Notes under the pieces: generated by a model | Databases searched by the model: none | Seen by the model: the letters and a program-made list of their open reading frames with translations, nothing else | What the model was told of the DNA's origin: nothing | Shown: one piece after another, positions 1 through 6,284 of the stretch | Position numbering within the stretch: the first letter of the stretch is position 1 | Layout of the letters: the number at the start of each line of letters is the position of its first letter | Made by a program: the position numbers and the translations under genes | NCBI GenBank assembly: GCA_031278075.1 | Contig: JAITLE010000084.1 | Span: forward strand, 1 to 6,531 | Origin: Bifidobacteriaceae bacterium | Lineage (GTDB): Bacteria > Actinomycetota > Actinomycetes > Actinomycetales > WQXJ01 | Direction of reading: 5' to 3' | DNA length: 6,531 nt

Positions 1-325
1 CATACTCGACGACGGTTATGGTCCCCAGATTGGTGGCGAACCCGACGGAGGCCGAGTAGTAGGAGGGATATACCCAGTCGGCTTGCGGATCGAACGTCAG
101 CTGGCTGCCGAATGTCTGCTCGATCAGCGGTTCGGTGTCGGCCCCGAACTGCGTGAGCCGGAACTGCTCGAACCAGCCGTAGTCGGTTGACGGGTCTTGA
201 GAGGCGGGCTGCGGGACAAGGTCCCCCGGGGAAACCGCTGAGGCGGGCGCCGGTGAGATGAAGCAGGATCCGACGACCACAGCCGCCACGAGGGCGTGGC
301 GGAGGTAACAAGGCACTTTCATCAT
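1..325 (-). CDS. Exported protein of unknown function, N-terminal part (runs off left edge)
   Basis: About 108 N-terminal residues are visible and the frame is still open at base 1. Two adjacent ATG codons (325-323 and 322-320) are possible starts; an in-frame GTG at 340-338 is a weaker alternative. No strong Shine-Dalgarno is seen; the best is a GAAAG about 13 nt upstream. The N-terminus is a clear signal peptide: a basic stretch (K..R H), a hydrophobic core LVAAVVVG and an Ala-Ser-Ala signal peptidase I site near residue 30, so the product should be secreted. The mature part is rich in aromatic and acidic residues (YGWFEQF, DWVYPSYYS) and does not match a family I recognise. Nothing shows its function. 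Confidence in a real exported gene is high; the exact start is uncertain. Confidence 0.8.
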   Translation of the reverse strand, partial: MMKVPCYLRHALVAAVVVGSCFISPAPASAVSPGDLVPQPASQDPSTDYGWFEQFRLTQFGADTEPLIEQTFGSQLTFDPQADWVYPSYYSASVGFATNLGTITVVEY

Positions 326-536
326 CGAAATTCGTGTCACTTTCTGCTGAGGGGACTATGGACGTTTGGCAGAGGAACCCGCGACGTCCAGGCAGCGGCG
401 ACTCGTCGGCCACCGGGTGCACCACCGATCGGGGGATTTCGCGGGGCAAACTGCCAGGGGCTGTCAGGGCTTCGGCACGATTCCGATGCTGGGCAAACAT
501 TACCACCGCGGCTGCGGCCGCCACCACCCCCGGTTT
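326..536. other. Non-coding stretch upstream of the exported-protein gene
   Basis: This is the first part of a 545-nt gap (326-870) without an intact gene. It must carry the promoter and leader of the minus-strand gene that starts at 325, but I see no convincing -35/-10 pair. Frames crossing it on either strand give Arg/Pro/Gly-rich translations with no motif, typical of chance open frames in GC-rich DNA. A small imperfect inverted repeat (GGTTT/AAACC, 532-543) lies at its right end. Confidence 0.5.
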
Positions 537-707
537 CTAAACCAGGGCATAAACAAAATTGTCGGTGTGGGCCGTGTCGGCCTGGCTGGACTCGCCGTAG
601 CTGGCGCCGCACACCTGGTCGGCGTCGGTGGACATCAACGCGTCCACGACGCCCGCGATCACCAGCCCAAGCTTCGCCCTGGGTCCATAAGCCTGCGACT
701 CCGCCAT
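537..707 (-). pseudogene. Decayed N-terminal fragment of an IS256/Mutator-family transposase
   Basis: Read on the minus strand from an ATG at 707, the frame gives about 56 codons and stops at 537-539. Bases 680-576 encode a helix-like segment with the core LMSTDADQVCGASYGE. This resembles the conserved N-terminal block of actinobacterial IS256-family transposases, in which a hydrophobic helix is followed by an (S/E)ADAxxxxGAxYGE/Q motif and then an Arg-Asn-Gly-Tyr (RNGYR) block. Here the RNGYR block is missing. The frame continues into unrelated residues (DTAHTDNFVYALV) and ends, and neither the DDE catalytic core nor terminal inverted repeats are present. A full transposase is around 400 residues, so this is a relic. 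The same frame stays open upstream to 923, but that part is repeat-derived (WLTV-type) and overlaps the end of the hydrolase gene. The assignment is by motif recall only; a short unrelated ORF is the alternative. Confidence 0.45.
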
Positions 708-725
708 CCCGAACGGCTTCGCCTC

Positions 726-773
726 CAACCACACCGTCAACCACGCCGTCAACCACACCGTCAACCACACCGA
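726..773. repeat. Four-copy 12-bp tandem repeat (CAACCACACCGT)
   Basis: Four contiguous 12-bp units lie at 726-737, 738-749, 750-761 and 762-773. Units 1 and 3 are identical, unit 2 has one change (A to G) and unit 4 has a final T-to-A change. The unit is a multiple of three, so it stays in phase on both strands. The plus strand would read Thr-Thr-Pro-Ser repeats, like a Pro/Thr linker of a secreted protein; the minus strand would read Trp-Leu-Thr-Val repeats. Neither frame belongs to a gene I can support, so it is best called a minisatellite in non-coding or decayed DNA. Confidence 0.85.
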
Positions 774-870
774 CGCCACCACCGCCAAAACAAGTGACCG
801 TGGACAATCCCACCAACCTCTATTGACCATAGATCCTGCCGGGAGAGCTTCTTCAAGGAGTTGCGACGAG

Positions 871-1983
871 TCAAGCGCTGGCGCAGCGGCGGGCCGCGAC
901 GCTGAGCGCGACGGCTCTCTCATGGTCGCAGCTCGGGTCGGACCAGGGTCTCGGGACGTAGCCGAAGCTCAAATCGTGGAGCGGGTCCGCGAATCCCAGC
1001 GCCCCACCCATGCCGTCATGCCCAAACGCTCGGTAGCTGCCCCACGGCAGGCGAGGGATCGGCCTCATGAACCCCACGCCGAACGCGGCCTCGACGCCAT
1101 GAATCCGGTCGACCCCCCAGACCTGTTCTTGCGACATCCGCTCGATTGTCATGGCACTGAGCAGCGGCGGTCCCGCCTGGCCGAACGCCGCCGCGTAGAG
1201 CGCGGCCAGGCCGCGCGCGCTCGCCACCCCACCGCCGGCCGCCGGCCCGATCCGGCGCGAAGCGGTCAGGTTTGTGGTCTCGGCGACGCCACCGCCGCCA
1301 GGGGGCGCCAACAGGCTGAGCATGGCGAGCGCGGCGAGATCGTCAGTTGGGACGGCATCGGGCGGCGAGGCCACCGGCAGCACGGGCCGGTACCGCCAGT
1401 CCAGTTCCTCCGGCAGCCCGAGGTAGGCGTCGATGCCGTGCGGCCGGCGGATCGCCTCGTCGTACAGGTGCTGCAGCGTGGTCCCGCGCAGCCGCCGCAC
1501 CAACTCCTCCATGAAGACACCGAGGGTCAGCGCGTGGTAGCCGAAAGCCGATCCGGGCCGCCACAGCGGGCGGGAAGCGGCCAGCTTGGCAGCCCCAACC
1601 GTCGAGTCGAGGACATCCGCGACCGCGAGCGGCGGTGTCGCGTTGACCAGACCCGCCTGGTGCGACAACAGTTGCGCCACGGTCACCCCGGCTTTGCCTT
1701 TGGCCGCGAATTCGGGCCAGTAGCGGGCCACGGGGGCGTCGATGTCGAGTTCTCCCGTCTCGACGAGCAGTCCGACGGTCAGCGCCGCCATCCCCTTGCT
1801 GACGGAGAAGACCGCCGTCAAGTCGTCGGCTTCTAAACCGTCCCCGCCCGCCAGGTCGACCACGACATCGCCCCGCCAGCGGACGCAAAGCTGCGCGCTC
1901 AGGCCCGGCTCGGCCGCCAGCAGATCCTCGAACACCTCCCGGACGGGCTCGAAGCGGCCCGTGGCGCTACCTTCTGCTGCCAT
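871..1983 (-). CDS. Serine beta-lactamase-fold hydrolase (class C / EstB-like esterase family)
   Basis: This is a 370-residue protein, a usual length for the beta-lactamase-related family (penicillin-binding-protein fold). The catalytic S-x-x-K motif is S60-V-S-K63, which supplies the acylating serine and general base. It is followed by the typical helix (GMAALTVGLLVETGELD), the D-APVARYWPEF stretch and the L-L-S-H-Q-A-G-L block (105-112). The second motif is Y149-H-A, lacking the Asn of classical Y-x-N beta-lactamases, as often seen in esterases. The C-terminal box is G-H322-D-G-M-G-G followed by L-G-F-A-D-P (329-334), replacing the K-T-G of true beta-lactamases. There is no signal peptide, so it is probably cytoplasmic and acts as an esterase, amidase or D-peptidase rather than giving antibiotic resistance. 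The ATG at 1983 is the only good start; no clear Shine-Dalgarno precedes it, so it may be leaderless. It is transcribed divergently from the beta-helix gene. The substrate is unknown. Confidence 0.95.
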   Translation of the reverse strand: MAAEGSATGRFEPVREVFEDLLAAEPGLSAQLCVRWRGDVVVDLAGGDGLEADDLTAVFSVSKGMAALTVGLLVETGELDIDAPVARYWPEFAAKGKAGVTVAQLLSHQAGLVNATPPLAVADVLDSTVGAAKLAASRPLWRPGSAFGYHALTLGVFMEELVRRLRGTTLQHLYDEAIRRPHGIDAYLGLPEELDWRYRPVLPVASPPDAVPTDDLAALAMLSLLAPPGGGGVAETTNLTASRRIGPAAGGGVASARGLAALYAAAFGQAGPPLLSAMTIERMSQEQVWGVDRIHGVEAAFGVGFMRPIPRLPWGSYRAFGHDGMGGALGFADPLHDLSFGYVPRPWSDPSCDHERAVALSVAARRCASA

Positions 1984-2207
1984 GTCGCGGCCGGTTCGTC
2001 GGGGGCATCGGAGCGCCTTTCGCTTGTGTTGTCCCCACGAACCTAGCGGACGGGTAGGCGCGTCGTGACCTGATGCGGTGAGGCTGCCGGGCCCTGCGGT
2101 TGTGGTCGAGCCGCCAACTTGACCGATCCGTCGACGCGGCGACTGCGTGGAATACGCGAGCGTTAAGCGGTGTTGGCAAAGGAGTGAGACGGTACAGGAG
2201 ACTGGAG
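1984..2207. promoter_or_regulatory. Divergent intergenic region between the hydrolase and beta-helix genes
   Basis: Both flanking genes are transcribed outward from these 224 bases, so promoters for both should lie here. A TTGACC hexamer at 2119-2124 resembles a plus-strand -35 box, but no good -10 box lies at 16-18 nt spacing, so I do not call a promoter position. Open frames in this region lack coding character. Confidence 0.45.
2196..2200 (+). promoter_or_regulatory. Ribosome binding site AGGAG fixing a TTG start at 2208
   Basis: AGGAG lies 7 nt before an in-frame TTG at 2208-2210, and a second GGAG (2204-2207) directly abuts it. The residues from this TTG begin with K-R and run straight into a hydrophobic segment, exactly a signal peptide layout. 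Upstream in-frame starts (TTG at 2100, GTG at 2184) have poorer spacing and would add a basic, non-hydrophobic extension. Confidence 0.7.
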
Positions 2208-4169
2208 TTGAAGCGCGCGTGCGCCGTGGTGACGTGCGCCGTCGGCGTTCTTGTCGTGGTCGGCGCAGGCCTGAGGAACTCGATGGCGGCGGAGGGCGCC
2301 GATGCCGGCCGTGTGGTGTTCACGGTCAATTCGACGGCCCTGGAAGCGAACGGCTCCGACTGCTCCGGCGGCGGGGTCTGCACGCTGCGCGAGGCGCTCC
2401 GGGCGGCTGACGCCGCCGATCCTGCAGCCGACGTCCTGATCAGGGCTGATGTGGACGGGAAGATCACGTTCCCCAAGTCGAACCTGAGCCTGCCGGTGAC
2501 CGGCTCGGTCACGCCGTGGGACACCCAGGGGGCGCTCTTCCACGTGAAGCGGCCGGTGGAGATCGACCTGGGCGACAGGCTGGGGCTGGCCACCGTGAAC
2601 GGGAGTGTCAGCGCGCCGGCGGCGGCCACGGCCGCCATGCTGGTGGACGCGCCCAAGGTGAAGCTCAGGAATTTCAGCAACTGGTTCTCCTACCAGTCCG
2701 TCATCGTCTTCTCGGACCAGTCGGACGGGTCGTCCCTGATCGGCGGCGAGTCCATCCAGACCGACAACAACCACACCAACCGCCAAGTGGTGATCATGGC
2801 CGGCGCCGACAACATCACGGTCAGCCACTACACGATGGGCCGCCAATCCAGCGAGACCGGTTCTGGCGGGATCGCGTTGACCCGGTTCAGCGGGGGATCC
2901 GTCGGCACGGTCAGCGGCGCGGTCATCTCCAACGTGGTGATCGACAACAAGACGTCCGCCTCCGCGGCATGTGGCACAAGCGACGGGAAAGGCTGTTCCG
3001 CGAGCGGGCTGTACTTGAGCAACAGCGTCGCTGTGGACGGTCTTCGGGTTGAGAACTCCGATTTCAAGAACTTCTGGTTGACGGACAGTGGTTTCAGCGC
3101 CTTCAACGCGGTCGAGGGCGGGGCCCTGACGAATTGGCAGGTGGAAGGCAACCGGTTCACGGACACTCGCAGCGGGAGCCTCGCCACTCTCCAGCTCCCC
3201 ACACGGGCGAGCTTGCCCGGCCCGGTTCATATTCGCCGCAACGTCTTCGACAACGGCGCCTCGCCGTCAGCTCAGAAACAAGCCATCGCCTTCGCAAGAT
3301 TGGAGCCGGAGAAGTCGACTTCTGCGTCTGGCCTGTTCATCGAAGACAATCACTTCGATGGCTACGCCCAGACCATTCGTTTGCAGGCCGCCGGCACGGT
3401 CACCGTCAGGCGCAACACGATGGGCGCCGCTAGCGGCAGCTGGAGCGGATCGACGATCGACTCCAATTGGGACCCGTTCGGCACAGTGGGCGAAGAGTTC
3501 CGCTCGGACACGGAAAACATCATGTTCGCCAACCAGGACAACCGCACCAACCGCTGGATCGCGACGTTTTGGCCGTACCAAGCCAAGGTCCAGGGCTGCA
3601 GTATTTCCTTCCGGGTGATGTGGACCCAAAACACCGCCTCGCAGATCTGGCCCGAGGTTCCAGCTGACGTGGACGTTTACTGGACGGCCACGACCAAAGC
3701 CGAGGTCTACCTCGGAACCTTGAAGGGCTTCACTCAGCAAGACCTTTACACCTTGGATGTCGCGCCCCCGGCGGCCGGCCGCATCAGGCTTCAATCGCAG
3801 GGGTTGGGACAAGACTCGCTCTTGCCGGAGCAGCAAGAATCGTCGCAGTATTCGCGATTGGCCGCCGTCGACGCCGCCACCGGGTGCAAGCCGGATGTGC
3901 GCATTGAGCTAGACGCCTGGGTGGATGTGCCCGCGGACGTCACCAGCTACGACGAACTACTGGCCTCGACCGCGACCCGCCTGGGCGACGGCGCCACCAT
4001 CCGCGCCGGCGGCGAGGTCTGGTTCAGTTACAAGGTGACCAACACAGGTCCGGTCAGGCTGCGCCGCGTCCTGGTCAGCGACAACACGCCGGAAGCCTCG
4101 GTCTGCGTCCTGGCCGACCTGGCCGCTTACAGTCAGGCCGGCTGCATCCGCCGGACGGTCGTCCGCTAG
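2208..4169 (+). CDS. Secreted CSLREA-motif, right-handed beta-helix-like surface protein
   Basis: The product is 653 residues from the TTG at 2208. Residues 1-28 form a signal peptide (K2-R3, hydrophobic core, cleavage probably after Met-Ala-Ala). Residues 35-84 match the CSLREA-type N-terminal region: V-V-F-T-V-N-S at the start, two close cysteines, and C-T-L-R-E-A-L at 58-64 followed by A-A-D-A. Residues about 110-410 are rich in short beta-strand turns (repeated V-x-N, N-x-F and D-N motifs such as RRNVFDN, IEDNHFD, VRRNTM), as in right-handed parallel beta-helices that bind or process polysaccharide. About 434-574 is an aromatic beta-rich segment of unknown type. Residues 596-649 resemble a DUF11/DUF7507 module (GGEVWFSYKVTNTG, then a paired-cysteine tail). 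The protein ends at R653 with no LPxTG sorting signal or membrane anchor, so it is probably released or only loosely attached. No catalytic residues can be assigned, so polysaccharide binding or adhesion is inference only. Confidence 0.9.
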   Translation: MKRACAVVTCAVGVLVVVGAGLRNSMAAEGADAGRVVFTVNSTALEANGSDCSGGGVCTLREALRAADAADPAADVLIRADVDGKITFPKSNLSLPVTGSVTPWDTQGALFHVKRPVEIDLGDRLGLATVNGSVSAPAAATAAMLVDAPKVKLRNFSNWFSYQSVIVFSDQSDGSSLIGGESIQTDNNHTNRQVVIMAGADNITVSHYTMGRQSSETGSGGIALTRFSGGSVGTVSGAVISNVVIDNKTSASAACGTSDGKGCSASGLYLSNSVAVDGLRVENSDFKNFWLTDSGFSAFNAVEGGALTNWQVEGNRFTDTRSGSLATLQLPTRASLPGPVHIRRNVFDNGASPSAQKQAIAFARLEPEKSTSASGLFIEDNHFDGYAQTIRLQAAGTVTVRRNTMGAASGSWSGSTIDSNWDPFGTVGEEFRSDTENIMFANQDNRTNRWIATFWPYQAKVQGCSISFRVMWTQNTASQIWPEVPADVDVYWTATTKAEVYLGTLKGFTQQDLYTLDVAPPAAGRIRLQSQGLGQDSLLPEQQESSQYSRLAAVDAATGCKPDVRIELDAWVDVPADVTSYDELLASTATRLGDGATIRAGGEVWFSYKVTNTGPVRLRRVLVSDNTPEASVCVLADLAAYSQAGCIRRTVVR

Positions 4170-4188
4170 CGCCAAGCGCCAAGCGCCA
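4168..4188. repeat. Three perfect tandem copies of 7-bp AGCGCCA, overlapping a stop codon
   Basis: Units lie at 4168-4174, 4175-4181 and 4182-4188 with no mismatch. The first two bases of unit 1 are the A and G of the TAG stop (4167-4169) of the beta-helix gene. Such short perfect repeats are prone to slippage, but copy-number change here would alter the 3' flank and not the reading frame of the gene. Confidence 0.9.
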
Positions 4189-4326
4189 TTGTCGGCTCCC
4201 ACGCGGGATGGGTCTTCCACCTCCCCGCCGCGCCTGCCGGCGTGCCCAGATCAGGGCCGCGGCGCGGCGCGGCACGGCGCCTACATCGACAGCCCGTTGA
4301 GCGGGCCAACCGCAGGAGCGCCCGGT
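4170..4326. other. Intergenic gap between the beta-helix and methyltransferase genes, with a leader hairpin
   Basis: These 157 bases separate two same-strand genes, which argues against tight coupling. They contain two short inverted repeats. CGCCG/CGGCG (4226-4230 and 4238-4242) has no T-tract and is a poor terminator. The perfect hairpin GCCCG-TTGAG-CGGGC (4292-4306) ends 7 nt before the methyltransferase ribosome binding site and could modulate its translation. The frame of the methyltransferase stays open back to about 4189, but the upstream residues are Pro/Arg/Gly-rich and look non-coding. Confidence 0.4.
4314..4318 (+). promoter_or_regulatory. Ribosome binding site AGGAG for the methyltransferase
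   Basis: AGGAG is followed after 8 nt by the ATG at 4327. This decides the start in favour of a 296-residue protein over longer in-frame candidates beginning further upstream, which lack a ribosome binding site and conserved sequence. Confidence 0.75.
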
Positions 4327-5217
4327 ATGCTCCTTGCGGTGGGTTGTCTTGGTTCGTTTTGGAGCGCGGATGGTCCAAACCTCGTGGTCGAGGCCGACAA
4401 CCTGGCCGTTCTCAGGACGCTGGCCGATCAGACTTTCCGCCTGGTGTACATCGACCCGCCGTTCAACACAGGCAGGGCTCAGACACGCCAGGCGGTCAAG
4501 ACGGCCCGCTCCGCGAGCGGATCCAGGATCGGCTTCAGGGGGTTGGCTTACACGACGGTCAAGGGCGAGGTGACGTCCTACAGCGACGCGTTCGCCGACT
4601 ATTGGGCTTTCCTCGAACCCCGGTTGGAGGAGGCCTGGCGGGTTCTCACACCGGACGGCACGCTATACCTGCACCTGGATTACCGTGAGGTCCACTACGC
4701 CAAGGTGCTGCTCGACGCGCTGTTCGGGCGCGAGAGCTTCCTCAACGAGATCATCTGGGCTTACGACTACGGAGCGCGGAGCAAGTCGCGCTGGCCAGCG
4801 AAACACGACAACATCCTCGTCTACGTCAAGGACCCTAAGAACTACGTCTTCAACTCCGATGCGGTGGACCGCGAACCTTACATGGCCCCTGGCCTGGTCA
4901 CTCCGGAGAAAGCCGCGCGAGGCAAACTCCCCACCGACGTGTGGTGGCACACCATCGTCTCCCCGACCGGGAAGGAGAGAACCGGCTACGCCACCCAAAA
5001 GCCGGAGGGGATCTTGCGTCGAATCGTCCAGGCCTCAAGCGACCCAGGCGACTGGGTGTTGGACTTCTTCGCTGGCAGCGGCACAACTGGCGCTGTCGCG
5101 GCGAGCCTGGGGCGCAGATTCGTCATGATCGACAACAACCCTCAGGCCATCCAAATCATGCGGCGGCGGCTGGACGCCGGGTTCAGGTGCGAACCGCCAC
5201 CGAGCCCAGGCTGCTGA
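4327..5217 (+). CDS. Site-specific DNA methyltransferase, beta class, probably adenine-N6
   Basis: This 296-residue enzyme is predicted to transfer a methyl group from S-adenosylmethionine to a base within a specific DNA site. The catalytic motif IV is D-P-P-F-N-T-G at residues 43-49, preceded by R-L-V-Y-I. The cofactor motif I, F-F-A-G-S-G-T-T-G, comes near the C-terminus at 247-255. This order (catalytic motif first, cofactor motif last) defines the beta class, and D-P-P-F favours adenine-N6 over cytosine-N4. Other family marks are N-L-V-V-E-A-D-N-L near the start, L-H-L-D-Y-R-E-V-H-Y (115-124), V-W-W-H-T-I-V-S-P (205-213), T-Q-K-P-E-G (223-228) and a closing I-D-N-N-P with R-R-R-L. All motifs are intact, so it is probably active. 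Actinobacteria commonly carry close relatives of this compact enzyme. No endonuclease or specificity subunit lies in the window, so it appears solitary; its recognition site cannot be read from the sequence. A start further upstream is possible but less likely. Confidence 0.95.
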   Translation: MLLAVGCLGSFWSADGPNLVVEADNLAVLRTLADQTFRLVYIDPPFNTGRAQTRQAVKTARSASGSRIGFRGLAYTTVKGEVTSYSDAFADYWAFLEPRLEEAWRVLTPDGTLYLHLDYREVHYAKVLLDALFGRESFLNEIIWAYDYGARSKSRWPAKHDNILVYVKDPKNYVFNSDAVDREPYMAPGLVTPEKAARGKLPTDVWWHTIVSPTGKERTGYATQKPEGILRRIVQASSDPGDWVLDFFAGSGTTGAVAASLGRRFVMIDNNPQAIQIMRRRLDAGFRCEPPPSPGC

Positions 5218-5218
5218 G

Positions 5219-5266
5219 CCCGCAGGCGGGTGGCCAGCGCGACAGCAAGTAGTCGCGACCAGCTGG
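5219..5266. terminator. Possible bidirectional hairpin region between convergent genes
   Basis: The methyltransferase (plus) and lipoprotein (minus) genes converge here with 70 nt between their stop codons. Inverted repeats are CCCGC-AG-GCGGG (5219-5230), CGCGAC/GTCGCG with an 8-nt loop (5238-5243 and 5252-5257), and an outer CCAGC/GCTGG pair (5234-5238 and 5262-5266) that shares a base with the inner stem. No T-tract follows on either strand, so intrinsic termination is only a guess from position and structure. Confidence 0.3.
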
Positions 5267-5287
5267 GACCGGAGCGGCTCGAACTGC

Positions 5288-6280
5288 TCAGTCGAACGTC
5301 ACGGCGATGTCGAAGACGGCGTTCTCGCTGCCCACGTCAGTGGGCTCGGCCCACGAGATGATGTCGAAAGCGAAATGGTAGACACCGGGGATCGCGGGGA
5401 CCTCGAAGCCCACCTGGAACGATTCGTCTTGTCCGACCAAATTGTGCTCGTCATCCTCCAGGTAGGTCTCGAAGCCGTAGTAGCTCAAACCAGACCCTTC
5501 AGTTTGGGTCGTGACCGCCCTGTCGGCGACCTCGAATTCGGACCAGTCGACCATCAAGGAGATGTGGAGGTCACCGGACAACCAGATGAGCGGTCCGGTA
5601 TTGGTCGCCACGGCGACGATCTGCCGCATCGGCTCCCCGGCCCGCACCGCGGGCCGGCCGTCCTTCCAAACCCACATCGACGTGATCGGCGCCTCGATCA
5701 CAGCGACCTGGTACAAGTCGATGCGCCATTGCCCCACCGTTTGGGAGCCTAGCTGGATTGCCGCGGACAGATCGGACAACGGCCGCGCGTCCGCGGCTCG
5801 CACGTAGTTCCGGGCGGGCCCGACCTGGCCGGCCGGCGTCGAAACCTCGTCCGGGGTCAGCGCGGGTCCGCCCGGGTCGTCGCCCGCGAAATCGGCCACG
5901 ATCAGAGACGCCCGGGAAAGGTCTGACATGACGCAATTCGCCGCTGCGTCTTTGGCCAGCACTCGGGCGGCGTCCTCGGCTTGTCGCGTGATGGCGGCGT
6001 CGTGGGACGAGTATTGCCAGCTAAAAAGGACCCGTACCGCGTCGGCTAGGGTTTGGTCGGGGGCGAGCGCCGCCAGATCCTCTGCCACCGCCTCGTCGGC
6101 CGGGGGGTCATCCCAGTCGGCCAACCCGCCCCACAGGTTCGTCATCACCGCCGCGCACCAAGGCGATTGTTCGGCCGATGCCGTCGCCTTAGGACTCTTG
6201 CCGCCGGAGCATCCGACGGTCGCCAACAATCCAGCCGCGGCGACGGCCACTGCAATTGTCCTTTTGAGTGTCTTAGCCAC
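5288..6280 (-). CDS. Lipoprotein of unknown function with a beta-rich C-terminal half
   Basis: The 330-residue product starts at GTG 6280. Residues 1-23 are a lipoprotein signal: K3, K6 and R7, a hydrophobic core IAVAVAAAGLLA, then T-V-G-C24 followed by S-G-G, so Cys24 should be lipidated and the protein held on the outer face of the membrane. Residues 25-40 are a Ser/Ala/Lys linker. Residues 41-128 look helical and carry two cysteines (C42, C116) that could form a disulfide. From about 185 the sequence alternates as beta strands (WRIDLYQVAVIEAPI, then VAVATNTGPLIWLSGDLHISL), with an A-T-N-T-G turn reminiscent of Ig-like DUF4352-type extracellular domains; that likeness is inference. The C-terminus (PGVYHFAFDIISW..VFDIAVTFD) ends in strands of the same kind. 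No Shine-Dalgarno precedes the GTG, but an upstream ORF stops 4 nt before it, so translational coupling is possible. I do not recognise the family. Confidence 0.9.
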   Translation of the reverse strand: MAKTLKRTIAVAVAAAGLLATVGCSGGKSPKATASAEQSPWCAAVMTNLWGGLADWDDPPADEAVAEDLAALAPDQTLADAVRVLFSWQYSSHDAAITRQAEDAARVLAKDAAANCVMSDLSRASLIVADFAGDDPGGPALTPDEVSTPAGQVGPARNYVRAADARPLSDLSAAIQLGSQTVGQWRIDLYQVAVIEAPITSMWVWKDGRPAVRAGEPMRQIVAVATNTGPLIWLSGDLHISLMVDWSEFEVADRAVTTQTEGSGLSYYGFETYLEDDEHNLVGQDESFQVGFEVPAIPGVYHFAFDIISWAEPTDVGSENAVFDIAVTFD

Positions 6281-6284
6281 TTCG

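Noticed and set aside
527..547. Inverted repeat around GGTTT-CT-AAACC as a terminator
   Set aside because: The stem is short with a 2-nt loop and no T-tract follows on either strand.
296..826. Plus-strand open frame of 176 codons across the gap, ending in a Thr/Pro-rich tail
   Set aside because: It overlaps the signal-peptide gene in antisense, has no ribosome binding site, and its body is Arg/Pro-rich without motifs; only the repeat-derived tail looks protein-like.
823..1836. Plus-strand open frame of 337 codons
   Set aside because: It is antisense to the hydrolase, whose minus-strand translation has the full S-x-x-K and H-D-G motif set; the plus translation is Arg/Gln/His-rich with no motif.
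2119..2124. TTGACC as a -35 promoter box
   Set aside because: No TATAAT-like hexamer lies 16-18 nt downstream, so a lone hexamer is not enough to place a promoter.
1967..2680. Minus-strand open frame of 237 codons across the divergent region
   Set aside because: It overlaps both the hydrolase start and the beta-helix signal peptide and CSLREA region, and its translation is low-complexity Ser/Pro/Arg/Thr.
2163..3230. Minus-strand open frame of 355 codons
   Set aside because: It is an antisense shadow of the beta-helix gene, Arg/Gly/Val/His-rich as expected from GC-rich opposite strands.
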